Assembly (NCBI GenBank): GCA_015063605.1
Contig: SVTV01000020.1
Span: forward strand, 1 to 58,435
Reading direction: 5' to 3'
Source: Oscillospiraceae bacterium
GTDB lineage: Bacteria > Bacillota > Clostridia > Oscillospirales > SIG627
Length of the DNA stretch: 58,435 nucleotides
The notes below the pieces were generated by a model that worked only from the letters and a program-made list of their open reading frames with translations, searched no databases and was not told the origin of the DNA. Positions within the stretch are counted from its first letter, which is position 1, and the number at the start of each line of letters is the position of its first letter. Below, one piece after another: positions 50,553-58,435 of the stretch. The position numbers and the translations under genes were made by a program.

Positions 50553-51250
50553 ATTATCAGGATAAGACACGCTTGGACGAAGCGGCGCCCGATGTTTTTA
50601 TAGAGCAATTTGAAAACGGCTTTGCCTACGGCACAGATGCCGTTGAATTGGCATCGTACGTTTCCTTCAAAAAAGGCGCCAAGGGTGCGGAGCTGGGAAC
50701 GGGAACGGGAATAATACCCATCCTCATCTGTACCGATAAGGAGAATAAACGGTATCCCGAAAAGATATACGCCTTTGAGATACAGGAGAAATACGCTCTT
50801 CTTTCCGCATCAAACGTAAAAAGAAACGGACTCGAGGATATAATAGAGGTGATCTGCGCCGATATGAAGAATGCTTCCCGCATCATGGGTGAAAAGGGTA
50901 TTTTCTCGGAGCTCGATTTCGTATTTTCAAATCCGCCGTATATGAAAATGGACAGCGGTTTTTTAAACGAGACCGAGGATAAGCTGATCGCCCGCCACGA
51001 GGCGGCGGCAACCATATTCGATGTGTGCGAAGCCGCATCAAGGCTTCTGCGCCACGGCGGTGACTTTTTCGCGGTATACCGCCCCGACAGGCTCTGCGAT
51101 CTGATGTGCGCCATGAGAGAATCTTCTTTAGAACCAAAAGATATGGTATTTATTTCGGGGCGCACGGGAGCAGATCCCAAGCTTGTCCTTGTGAAGGCAA
51201 AAAAAGGCGCCGCTTCGGGAAATAAGATACATTGCAAGGCATTGAGGTAA
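50549..51250 (+). CDS. tRNA1(Val) N6-adenine methyltransferase-like
   Basis: A 233-residue SAM-dependent methyltransferase of the TrmN6/YfiC group. It carries the SAM-binding GAELGTGTGIIPILI, acidic strand YAFEIQ, a DMKN segment, and the N6-adenine catalytic motif NPPYMK (about 130-135). It is expected to methylate A37 of tRNA-Val. Its ATG overlaps the AraC stop (ATGA), indicating co-transcription, and the GT4-CsaB gene starts four bases after its stop. Confidence 0.85.
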   Translation: MNYQDKTRLDEAAPDVFIEQFENGFAYGTDAVELASYVSFKKGAKGAELGTGTGIIPILICTDKENKRYPEKIYAFEIQEKYALLSASNVKRNGLEDIIEVICADMKNASRIMGEKGIFSELDFVFSNPPYMKMDSGFLNETEDKLIARHEAAATIFDVCEAASRLLRHGGDFFAVYRPDRLCDLMCAMRESSLEPKDMVFISGRTGADPKLVLVKAKKGAASGNKIHCKALR

Positions 51251-51254
51251 AAGA

Positions 51255-53477
51255 ATGAAAATATGCATGACACTTATGGGTCTTGAGATAGGCGGCGTCG
51301 AGACTCACGTTCTTGAATTGTCAAAAGCCCTTGCCGCCAAGGGACACGATATCACCGTAGTATCAAACGGCGGCGTTTTCGTTTCACAGCTTACCGAGGC
51401 AGGCGTGCGCCACATACAGCTTCCGCTGAATAAAAAGAAGCCCGGTGCCGTATTGAAAAGCTATTTCGGACTGTCAAAGCTTTTCCGTGAAGAGAATTTC
51501 GATATAGTTCACGCCCACGCCCGTATTCCCGCATTCATATGCGGACTTCTCCACAAAAAATACAAATTCAGATTCATTACCTCCGCCCATTGGGTGTTCA
51601 AGGTAACACCATTGTGGAAGCTTATAACAAATTGGGGCGAAAAGAGCATTGCCGTAAGCGAGGATATAAAGCAATACCTTATCGACAATTACAATTATTA
51701 TCCCGATAACGTTTCCGTCACCATAAACGGCATCGATATGGAAAAATTCGCTCCGGGAAAGGAAACTTCCGAAGCGAAAGCGATAAGAAATGAGTACGGT
51801 ATTTCGGAAGGCGGCAAGGTAATACTTCACGTCAGCCGAATTGACCGTGACAGAAGCGCCGTATCCTTCATGCTCTGTGACAGCATGAACACCGTCTGCG
51901 CCGACGGTAAAAACAGCGATGTAAAGCTTCTGATTGTAGGAGCGGGCAATGATTTTGAGGCATTGAAAGCGAAAGCCGAAGGTGTAAACGCTTCTCTCGG
52001 AAGAAATGCCGTTATCCTTGCGGGAGCGCAAACGCGGATAAGCGATTTTATCAAGGCAAGCGATATCTTCGTCGGCGTTTCCCGTGCCGCATTGGAGGGA
52101 ATGTCTGCCGCATTGCCGACTATTCTTGCGGGCAACGAAGGTTATCTCGGAATATACAGAGAAGAGCTTTTCAAAAAAGCATACGACGGCAACTTCTGCT
52201 GCCGTGATACGATAGATCCCACTCCCGAGCTTCTTGCCCGTGATATTGAGGAGCTTATTAATATGTCTGAGGGTGATCTTTTATCCATAGGAAGGGTAAA
52301 CCGCTCTCTCATAGAAAAATGCTACTCCGTTGATAAAATGGCTGAAGATTATCTTACCGTTTACCGTGATGTAACGCCTTACAGAAGCTATAAATATCCC
52401 GATGTTGTCATAAGCGGCTATTACGGCTTCGGAAATATGGGTGATGACAGCTTTTTACAGGTAATGATATCTCTCCTTAAAAAATATCACCCGGATATAA
52501 AAATAACGGTGCTTTCATCTGCACCGAAAAAGACAGCCCGTATCTACGGCGTCAACAGCGTATACAGATACAGGCTTCTGAAGATATTCAATATATTGAA
52601 AAGATCCAAGCTTCTCATAAGCGGAGGCGGTACTCTTCTTCAGAACGAGACAAGCTCCCGATCCCTCTTCTATTACACCACCGTAATGTCACTTGCCAAA
52701 AAGGCAGGAACAAAGATAATGGTATACTCCAACGGAATAGGTCCTCTCAACGGTGAAAAAGCAAAAAAGAAGGCTCTTGCCGCTCTGAAGAGCGCCGATG
52801 CGGTAAGCATGCGTGAGCCCACCTCATACAAGGAGGTTAAGGAGGTATACGGCATTGAAAACGCCGTTCTTTCCGCCGATCCTGCTGTATGCATGGAAAG
52901 ATGTACCGATAAGCGTCTTGAGCTTCTGGAAAAGCGTATCGGCATGGATCCCGATAAAAAGTATTTCGCCGTGGCTGTCCGTCCCTTCGAAAAGGATGAG
53001 GAGATAATAAAAAAGGTTGCGCATTTCTGCGCCGAAGCCGAGAAGAAATACGGACTTTATCCCTTGTTCATCCCCATGCAAAGCAGTGTGGATATAGAAA
53101 TATCCAATAAGCTTTATAAAATGTGCGGCGAAAAGGGATGCGTCGCGGGAGGCGTTACGGCAAAAGAGCTTCTGGGCATCCTCGATAAAACGGTATTCGT
53201 TCTCGGAATCAGGCTTCACGTATTGATATATGCCTTTACCGCATCAAAGCCGATGATAGGTATATCTTACGACCCCAAGGTGCGCTCCTTTATGGATTCT
53301 GTCAATATGCCCTATTGCGTGGAAGCTTCGGACTTTGATCCCGAGACACTTTCAAAAATGCTTGAGGAGCTTATGGCGGATCTGCCCGCCATCACCCGAT
53401 CTATGAAGGCAAAGCTTGAGGATATGCGTATTTCCGCCCATAACGATGCACGAACAGCTGTGGAATTTGTAATTTAA
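51255..53477 (+). CDS. GT4 glycosyltransferase fused to CsaB-like pyruvyl transferase
   Basis: A 740-residue two-enzyme protein. Residues 1-375 form a family 4 glycosyltransferase (MGLEIGGVETHVLELSKALA, DIVHAHARIPAF, NGIDMEKFAPG, and an acidic GMSAALPTI region replacing the usual ExPxG). Residues 385-740 form a polysaccharide pyruvyl transferase of the CsaB type (VVISGYYGFGNMGDDSF, LLISGGGTLLQNETSSRS, GIRLHVLIYAF). CsaB adds ketal pyruvate to a secondary wall polymer used to anchor S-layer-homology proteins. The fusion couples sugar addition with pyruvylation. The start lies four bases after the methyltransferase gene. Confidence 0.87.
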   Translation: MKICMTLMGLEIGGVETHVLELSKALAAKGHDITVVSNGGVFVSQLTEAGVRHIQLPLNKKKPGAVLKSYFGLSKLFREENFDIVHAHARIPAFICGLLHKKYKFRFITSAHWVFKVTPLWKLITNWGEKSIAVSEDIKQYLIDNYNYYPDNVSVTINGIDMEKFAPGKETSEAKAIRNEYGISEGGKVILHVSRIDRDRSAVSFMLCDSMNTVCADGKNSDVKLLIVGAGNDFEALKAKAEGVNASLGRNAVILAGAQTRISDFIKASDIFVGVSRAALEGMSAALPTILAGNEGYLGIYREELFKKAYDGNFCCRDTIDPTPELLARDIEELINMSEGDLLSIGRVNRSLIEKCYSVDKMAEDYLTVYRDVTPYRSYKYPDVVISGYYGFGNMGDDSFLQVMISLLKKYHPDIKITVLSSAPKKTARIYGVNSVYRYRLLKIFNILKRSKLLISGGGTLLQNETSSRSLFYYTTVMSLAKKAGTKIMVYSNGIGPLNGEKAKKKALAALKSADAVSMREPTSYKEVKEVYGIENAVLSADPAVCMERCTDKRLELLEKRIGMDPDKKYFAVAVRPFEKDEEIIKKVAHFCAEAEKKYGLYPLFIPMQSSVDIEISNKLYKMCGEKGCVAGGVTAKELLGILDKTVFVLGIRLHVLIYAFTASKPMIGISYDPKVRSFMDSVNMPYCVEASDFDPETLSKMLEELMADLPAITRSMKAKLEDMRISAHNDARTAVEFVI

Positions 53478-53483
53478 TAATAC

Positions 53484-53520
53484 TTTTGGGGCGCCGTTAA
53501 TGCGGCAGCCCCATTTTTAT
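53484..53520. terminator. Terminator between the CsaB fusion and SLOG genes
   Basis: TGGGGC...GCCCCA hairpin (inner CCG/CGG) followed by TTTTTAT. It serves the plus-strand fusion and overlaps the end of the minus-strand SLOG gene. Confidence 0.75.
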
Positions 53521-54071
53521 TGAATCTTCTTTTTTTCCTCCGTTACATCAAAGGTAACGGGGTTTATTATTGTAAGCGTTCTGTTATTGCTTCTGGCATA
53601 GCTGACCGTTGACCATGTACCGCCGATACGCTTTCCGTTCCATACGGCTATAACGTATTCGCAATTATTTACCATGAATCTGTTACGTGCCAGCATACAT
53701 CCGTCAACGTATTCAGGCTCAAGTGTGTACACATGATCGGCAAGCGCAAGGATACCGTAGTATCTGTCCTGCTCAGCCATCTTCCAGCTTTTGCATTGAT
53801 CGGTGCACGGAAGAGCTGCCACAAGTACCACATCCTTATGAGTCTCCCTGAATCTTATGACCGCCTCTGCGGCTATCTGATCCGTGCCGAGAGCCATGCC
53901 CGATATAAATACACGCACGCCCTTTTCATTGTATAACCTTTCAATCTGCTCTTCAAGTAAGCTTATAAGCTTACGGCATTCCTCACGGCTCTCATCAGCG
54001 CCGAAGGGAAGCCCTTCTTTTCTGTGGCCTGTGAAGCAGGCTTTCTTTGTTTTAGGATCGTTTTTGGTCAT
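53517..54071 (-). CDS. SLOG-domain protein (DUF1273/YpsA-like)
   Basis: A 184-residue Rossmann-like protein of the SLOG superfamily. The N-terminal ACFTGHRKEGLPFG and the strand-helix VRVFISGMALGTDQIAAEAV match DUF1273/YpsA-type members, which bind nucleotide-derived ligands. CEYVIAVWNGKRIGGTWSTVSYA follows in the C-terminal half. The exact ligand and role are unknown. It starts four bases after the stop of the giant lyase gene without a strong ribosome site of its own, so it may depend on coupling to that gene. Confidence 0.8.
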   Translation of the reverse strand: MTKNDPKTKKACFTGHRKEGLPFGADESREECRKLISLLEEQIERLYNEKGVRVFISGMALGTDQIAAEAVIRFRETHKDVVLVAALPCTDQCKSWKMAEQDRYYGILALADHVYTLEPEYVDGCMLARNRFMVNNCEYVIAVWNGKRIGGTWSTVSYARSNNRTLTIINPVTFDVTEEKKKIQ

Positions 54072-54075
54072 AGTC

Positions 54076-57000
54076 TCATCCGTTATTGTTATTTCTCCTC
54101 AATACCGCCGTAATGGACACCACCGCCATACAAATAACCGTTGCAACAGCAACATAAAGCCAATTTATGGGAGAAGGTGTCTTTTCTCCGCCGTTTTCAT
54201 CGACTGTATTTCCGTCAGCGGGAAGCTCAGCCGCCAAAAATTCAGCAGTCTCGGCAGTTTCCGAAATGTCGAAATCGGGATAATGCTGGGAATTGGACTG
54301 AGACGTGCTAAGCGTGGTGACAGTTTTCAACAATGTCTTCACTTCACCGGAAACGGGATCCTCTATCTTCATGGATATGCCGTATTCGCTTTTACCCGCT
54401 TCATACTTATCCGTGAGATAAAGCCAGCCGTCCTTTAATTCGAACATTGCGCTGTCGCCTATTTCACCGTTGAGTGTGATTTTATATTCGGGAAGCTGAT
54501 AAAGGCTGTCAAGCCCCTTTCTTACAACGAAAAGTCTGCCCACTCTGTCGCCCGGGACGGCGTCCTTCTTTATATTATTGGATAATATAACATCGCTTAT
54601 GTAAGAAGGAGTCTGCTCGAAGAGCTCATCCGTATCACCCGTCATTTCCGTAAGTCTGATATAGAATTCTCTGTTTATACCCACATCGTAAATATAACCG
54701 CCGTCGATCTCCTTTGCGTTCTTGTATGAACGGATGGGCGTAACATCTCCTATATCGAGAATGTACTCCTCACCTTTCTTTTCAACGCCGGCTATTCTGT
54801 AGGAAGCGTTTCTTACACCGTCATGATCGATGTAGATATAATTTCCCACAAGCTTTTCTTCATCAACAGCCGTATCAAATTTTACGGTAATGCTGTTTTC
54901 CATCGAAAGCTCTCTCGTAAAGTCCGTTACAACGCCCGTATATGATGTCTGCTTTTCATCAAGAGACACTACAGCATCATTTGTATACGTCACTATATCA
55001 TCATCACGAATACTTACAACGGCGAAAAAGCCCTTGAAATAGAATTTCTTGTCTATCGTATATACGGTATTGGGCTCTTCGGAGTAAACGATATAATCCG
55101 TTCTGCCGTTTCTGAAGGTTACTTTGACAGCCTTTACGGAATCGTCGTAAACCTCGCCCGCATCGGTGGTAACGGGAACGGTATCGGTAGAAAGAATATA
55201 TCCCGTTCCTATATAAGGCTCAATTACCGATACGAAGAGAGATGAAAGAGACTTGTTTGACTGTCTCGTTGCAAGAACGTAATCGAGACCTGCGGGATTG
55301 TCCGCCTTATTTCTGGGAGGCGTACCGTTGGCAAGAACCACATTGTCAAGCTCCGTAAGCATTGTAAGCTTCAAATGTATATCGGCAGCAGTCGTATATC
55401 TTGCCTCCGTTATCGACCAATCGAAGGATATCTTGCTTTCGGGATCGCTGTCCTTTCTGACCTTGTCCAGATATTGGAATCCGGAAGCGTAATTGCCCGT
55501 TCCCCACTCGACGGTGGGTCCCATGAGAGTACCTACGTAATTGCCCTTTTCATCGACCTGCTTTGTAAATTCAAGTCCCTCGGTGATAACACCGCTCGAT
55601 TCTGCGGGATGGAAGGAGTAGGTATGCTTCTTACCGCCCTGTACGGCGAAAAAGTCCACCACATAGGAATACTCGTTATCGTATTTTATAAGTGCGGAGG
55701 TACGCATATACTTATCCGTCACATTATAAGCATTTGACGCATCCACGGATACCATGGAAACAAGCTCCGAGGAGTCGAATGCCTTGGGGTCGGATACTAT
55801 CTGATTTCCCATAGGCGCTTCATTTACAAGCACCGTGTTATGTGATACCGTATTCGATACCCAATATACCTGATGGGGTGTACCGTCGCAGAATTCCGGG
55901 TATCCCATTTCGGGAGACATATTTATATCGAATGCAAAAAGCTCAAGATTCAATGTATCGGAGTGACCGTGGCCTGCAGTTCTTCCGAAATACATAGTCA
56001 TGGTGGTTCGCTCGTTACTGAATTCGGCGGCGCCGCTTCTCATTGTTTTGATGAATTTAACGCCCTCGATGGAAATAGGACCTACCTTGGAAGACGATGC
56101 TTGGAAAGAGATGACATGGTATCCCGTTACGTATTCCGCCGTTCTTTTGAAATATACGGGTGTACGCACGCCCTTCTTTGTGGCAAAATCCACATCAGCC
56201 TGCAAAAGCTTGCCGTCAACGTACACGTTGTATTTTCCGCCATTGTCAGCACCGAAGGAATAAACGAGTAATTCGTAAACTCCCGCGGTGTTATCGAGAT
56301 TGACACCGACGGAGAAGGTATCATTCGCCTTTTCGGGGGTAAATGTAACGATATCGTTTTCTCTTACAACATTGGTAAGCGCCTTTGCATTGATGACGGA
56401 ATAGTCTTTCCCCGTAAATTCCGATGTCTTTTCATCGTTTACCGCAGCTTCTCCGGCTGCATTTATATTCATGCAGGTCGCAAGACCGTAGCCCGTAAGC
56501 ATTCTTGAATCGAGAACGTATTCTCCGTGCTCCGCCACATCTGCCTTTATCTTCTCGGGAAGACCTTCCGGATCCTTGTCGAATATTCCCAATCGTATAT
56601 TGTCTACATTGCCTTTTGACAGGAAGTATATCATCTGTGCATATTTCGGCTCATCATATGCACAGTACGCCTTTATAAGATATGAGTTGCTTGCCACGAT
56701 ACCGCCCGAGCCCGTTGTACCCGTATCACCGATATTGGGAGAGAATTTAGGTGTTGCCATGATCTCTACACCGGAGGCAAACATTTTCTTGAATTTTATG
56801 TTTTCATAAAGATCGTAGCTTAAGCTCGTACCGTTTATAACATAACCCTTGAGAAGGTCTGCCATGCCCATATAACTGCCGAGCCATCCCGAGTTGTATC
56901 CGGGAGACGCCTCATTGCCCCAGCCGTCACGGTCAACATCATCAACGAAGGTAGCGGAAACATTTCCGCCCACACCGATACCGCCCGCACGGAAAACGTA

Positions 57001-58116
57001 ATCGAGCCATTCGGCGCTTAAGGTCTTATCGTCAAGAACTACCGCAGCTGCGGAAAGGGTATACTGATGCATACCGTTATTGCCTCGGATATTTCCCGCC
57101 TTAACGGTGGGATAGATCGTTTTCAGAAGACCGTCCTCGATGTTTATCATAACATCCTTGTAGGTCTTTATTTTTGTATCTTTCGACTTAAGAAGATCGA
57201 GAGCCTCCTTTCCCATAGTGGGAAAGCCTCTGAAAAACGCATCGTAAGTAAAAACGAAATTGCGGATAAGTCCCGTTTCCCAGATACTTCCTATGATCTT
57301 ACCTTTTGTTCCGCCGGAGTGCCTGTAGCCCGCCGACCAGGGACAATCGTTAATATTGAAGGAGGGGTAAAGATCGCCTATACGGTTGAGCATGACGATA
57401 CCTGCGTCGGCATACTTCTGCTCGCCGGTGTAAAGGTACGCATTGGCAAAAGCTTGTATAGCCTTGGTAATTATACCCGAATACCACAATTCCCAATGGC
57501 AGTAATATGCCACGAAGAAATATTTTTTACCGTCGGTGTGAACGTAGGATGTACCGTCATCGACGCCCCACTTTTCGCCCTTTTCGGGATAAAGTGTGTT
57601 TTTGAGAAGGCTCTTATCGGCTCTTGCAGGAACAAAAACTCCCTTGGAATCGAGTCCGCTCTCATAATACGCCTCAAAATCATTGGTGGGGAATTTCATC
57701 TTACAGTTGGGGCATGTTATCTTCCACGGATCGGTCATATGATTGTGGGTATAGGGATAATTGCCCCATGCATCTATGGCATTGCCGCAGTTGAGACAGC
57801 CGTAGGTCTGATTTACTCCGTAGGAACGGAACACCTTCTGTGAGGGTATAAGCTCCCACAGCTCCTTGAGTGAATAATGGGAAAGATACTTTTCGGCTGC
57901 AGCTTTTGCCGAGCTTACCGTATTATTCGCCCACTCATAGGTCTCTATGTTTTCCTTCATGTTGGCAATCTTTTCGTCGGTATAATACGTGGCACGCTTT
58001 TTCAAAGGCTCACCCGATGCGGCATTTGCCGTAACGGTAAACGCGCCGACGCACGGAGTCAATATAAGTATTCCGCAAAAAACGAAGATGAAAAAACGCT
58101 TAAAAATGTTCTTCAT
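54076..58116 (-). CDS. Very large secreted heparinase II/III-like polysaccharide lyase, membrane-anchored
   Basis: A 1,346-residue surface enzyme. A signal peptide (about 1-32, FIFVFCGILILTPCVGAF) is followed by a helical alginate-lyase/heparinase N-domain with a CLNCGN...CPNCK zinc-ribbon insertion near 100-140. The heparinase II/III-like beta-sandwich centres on GRTAGHGHSDTLNLELFAFD and SNTVSHNTVLVNEAPM. Accessory beta domains follow. The C-terminal hydrophobic segment (IN-WLYVAVATVICMAVV, about 1316-1338) and a basic tail anchor it in the membrane. It likely cleaves uronic-acid-containing glycans. Which polysaccharide is unknown. GAAAGG precedes the ATG. Confidence 0.83.
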   Translation of the reverse strand: MKNIFKRFFIFVFCGILILTPCVGAFTVTANAASGEPLKKRATYYTDEKIANMKENIETYEWANNTVSSAKAAAEKYLSHYSLKELWELIPSQKVFRSYGVNQTYGCLNCGNAIDAWGNYPYTHNHMTDPWKITCPNCKMKFPTNDFEAYYESGLDSKGVFVPARADKSLLKNTLYPEKGEKWGVDDGTSYVHTDGKKYFFVAYYCHWELWYSGIITKAIQAFANAYLYTGEQKYADAGIVMLNRIGDLYPSFNINDCPWSAGYRHSGGTKGKIIGSIWETGLIRNFVFTYDAFFRGFPTMGKEALDLLKSKDTKIKTYKDVMINIEDGLLKTIYPTVKAGNIRGNNGMHQYTLSAAAVVLDDKTLSAEWLDYVFRAGGIGVGGNVSATFVDDVDRDGWGNEASPGYNSGWLGSYMGMADLLKGYVINGTSLSYDLYENIKFKKMFASGVEIMATPKFSPNIGDTGTTGSGGIVASNSYLIKAYCAYDEPKYAQMIYFLSKGNVDNIRLGIFDKDPEGLPEKIKADVAEHGEYVLDSRMLTGYGLATCMNINAAGEAAVNDEKTSEFTGKDYSVINAKALTNVVRENDIVTFTPEKANDTFSVGVNLDNTAGVYELLVYSFGADNGGKYNVYVDGKLLQADVDFATKKGVRTPVYFKRTAEYVTGYHVISFQASSSKVGPISIEGVKFIKTMRSGAAEFSNERTTMTMYFGRTAGHGHSDTLNLELFAFDINMSPEMGYPEFCDGTPHQVYWVSNTVSHNTVLVNEAPMGNQIVSDPKAFDSSELVSMVSVDASNAYNVTDKYMRTSALIKYDNEYSYVVDFFAVQGGKKHTYSFHPAESSGVITEGLEFTKQVDEKGNYVGTLMGPTVEWGTGNYASGFQYLDKVRKDSDPESKISFDWSITEARYTTAADIHLKLTMLTELDNVVLANGTPPRNKADNPAGLDYVLATRQSNKSLSSLFVSVIEPYIGTGYILSTDTVPVTTDAGEVYDDSVKAVKVTFRNGRTDYIVYSEEPNTVYTIDKKFYFKGFFAVVSIRDDDIVTYTNDAVVSLDEKQTSYTGVVTDFTRELSMENSITVKFDTAVDEEKLVGNYIYIDHDGVRNASYRIAGVEKKGEEYILDIGDVTPIRSYKNAKEIDGGYIYDVGINREFYIRLTEMTGDTDELFEQTPSYISDVILSNNIKKDAVPGDRVGRLFVVRKGLDSLYQLPEYKITLNGEIGDSAMFELKDGWLYLTDKYEAGKSEYGISMKIEDPVSGEVKTLLKTVTTLSTSQSNSQHYPDFDISETAETAEFLAAELPADGNTVDENGGEKTPSPINWLYVAVATVICMAVVSITAVLRRNNNNG

Positions 58117-58154
58117 TGTTATGTACCTTTCTTTTTTGGGGTTGGAGATTTTGG

Positions 58155-58322
58155 GAGACTTGAGTTGTTTTAAGGAAAGAACAATCCCCCACCGCCTACG
58201 GCGGAGCCCCCTTTACACAAAGGGGCCTTAAATGTTCTAACTTCAAGTAAATTTTGATAAATTAGGGTTATATCTAACTTCAAGTCAACGCGATTCAATA
58301 GAAATCAGCACAAACCAAGCCT
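58155..58322. repeat. Dispersed composite palindromic repeat, copy R5, interrupted by IS30
   Basis: Left arm ACCGCCTACGGCGG plus AGCCCCCTTTACACAAAGGG and the core (TCTAACTTCAAGTAAATT, TATATCTAACTTCAAGTC) are intact. The right arm stops after GCCTC at 58322, where the IS30-type end begins. Confidence 0.8.
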
Positions 58323-58332
58323 CGTCAGATTG

Positions 58333-58435
58333 TCAAGCCAAGTGCAACACTTTTTTCAAAAAATCATTGGGAGACAAAAACCCAAGGCATTTACGAGGAC
58401 GATTATTGATCAAAGAAACAACAGCGTCCAACTGT
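58333..58435 (-). CDS. IS30 family transposase, C-terminal part (cut by window end)
   Basis: The minus strand encodes, up to a TGA at 58333-58335, a tail with LINNRPRKCLGFLSPNDF and VLHLA, the characteristic C-terminus of IS30 transposases. The N-terminal part and catalytic DDE residues lie outside the window. The IS end, with TTGACAATCTGAC read on minus, falls at about 58323. Confidence 0.85.
   Translation of the reverse strand, partial: QLDAVVSLINNRPRKCLGFLSPNDFLKKVLHLA

Overview
The window looks like a chromosomal segment of an anaerobic, moderately low-GC Firmicute of the class Clostridia, probably an uncultured gut or rumen member. The grounds are a tryptophan T-box leader, strong sigma-A promoters (TTGACA-like, 17-nt spacer, TATAAT) before most transcription units, AGGAGG-type ribosome sites, rubrerythrin/rubredoxin oxygen defence, a B12-dependent methionine synthase with a separate activation protein, TagO-like and CsaB-like cell-wall enzymes, AAA/DUF4143 ATPases, and intergenic repeats of a kind I associate with Clostridia. 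No rRNA, tRNA or CRISPR array was seen.

Layout. 0-6.6 kb: phosphofructokinase, a serine hydrolase, a GH43-like glycosidase and a class IV aminotransferase on the minus strand, then xylulokinase (xylB) on plus. 6.6-14.06 kb: a minus-strand island of seven genes, none of them housekeeping, bracketed by xylB sequence. A 52-bp perfect copy of the xylB 3' end, plus a diverged fragment of an interior xylB region, lies at the far end. The island has two units: PIN - PIN - 'X', and MORN-repeat membrane protein - Sel1/coiled-coil/HEPN-like protein - 'X-prime', where X and X-prime are paralogues. A small membrane protein follows. This is the best candidate for an undescribed conflict or signalling system. 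14.1-16.5 kb: a purine permease and a Nudix hydrolase. 16.7-19 kb: an AAA/DUF4143 ATPase with a repeat-flanked promoter, an orphan promoter with an operator-like inverted repeat, and an IS200-type transposase. 19-24.2 kb: a zinc-ribbon protein, a flavoredoxin-rubredoxin-rubrerythrin fusion, and a NusG-II / Gx transporter / ApbE / glycosyltransferase series. 24.2-27.2 kb: a second AAA/DUF4143 ATPase and an ART-like (DUF3990) toxin with an Xre partner. 27.2-43.1 kb: mainly core metabolism: GntP permease, deacetylase-like protein, YgjV-like protein, trpB with a Trp T-box, metF, the methionine synthase activation protein, methionine synthase, typA, a PLP aminotransferase, trpS and a TagO-like enzyme. 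43.2-45.2 kb: a DUF1016 nuclease and a TIM-barrel protein. 45.2-49.6 kb: an amino-sugar cluster (a catalytically incomplete and an intact DegT aminotransferase, a SIS protein, an N-acetylglucosamine-type kinase) divergent from an AraC regulator. 49.7-58.1 kb: a methyltransferase, a GT4-CsaB fusion, a SLOG protein and a very large secreted heparinase-like lyase. The window ends inside an IS30 transposase inserted in a dispersed repeat.

Two patterns span the window. First, three accessory blocks (6.6-14.06, 25.7-27.2 and 43.2-45.2 kb) are each bracketed by a perfect direct repeat of about 50 bp (52, 52 and 47) that contains the 3' end or terminator of the resident upstream gene. Second, five long intergenic regions hold a composite palindromic repeat whose arm hairpins differ in sequence but keep their pairing. 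Functional statements rest on motif recognition by eye, without database searches.
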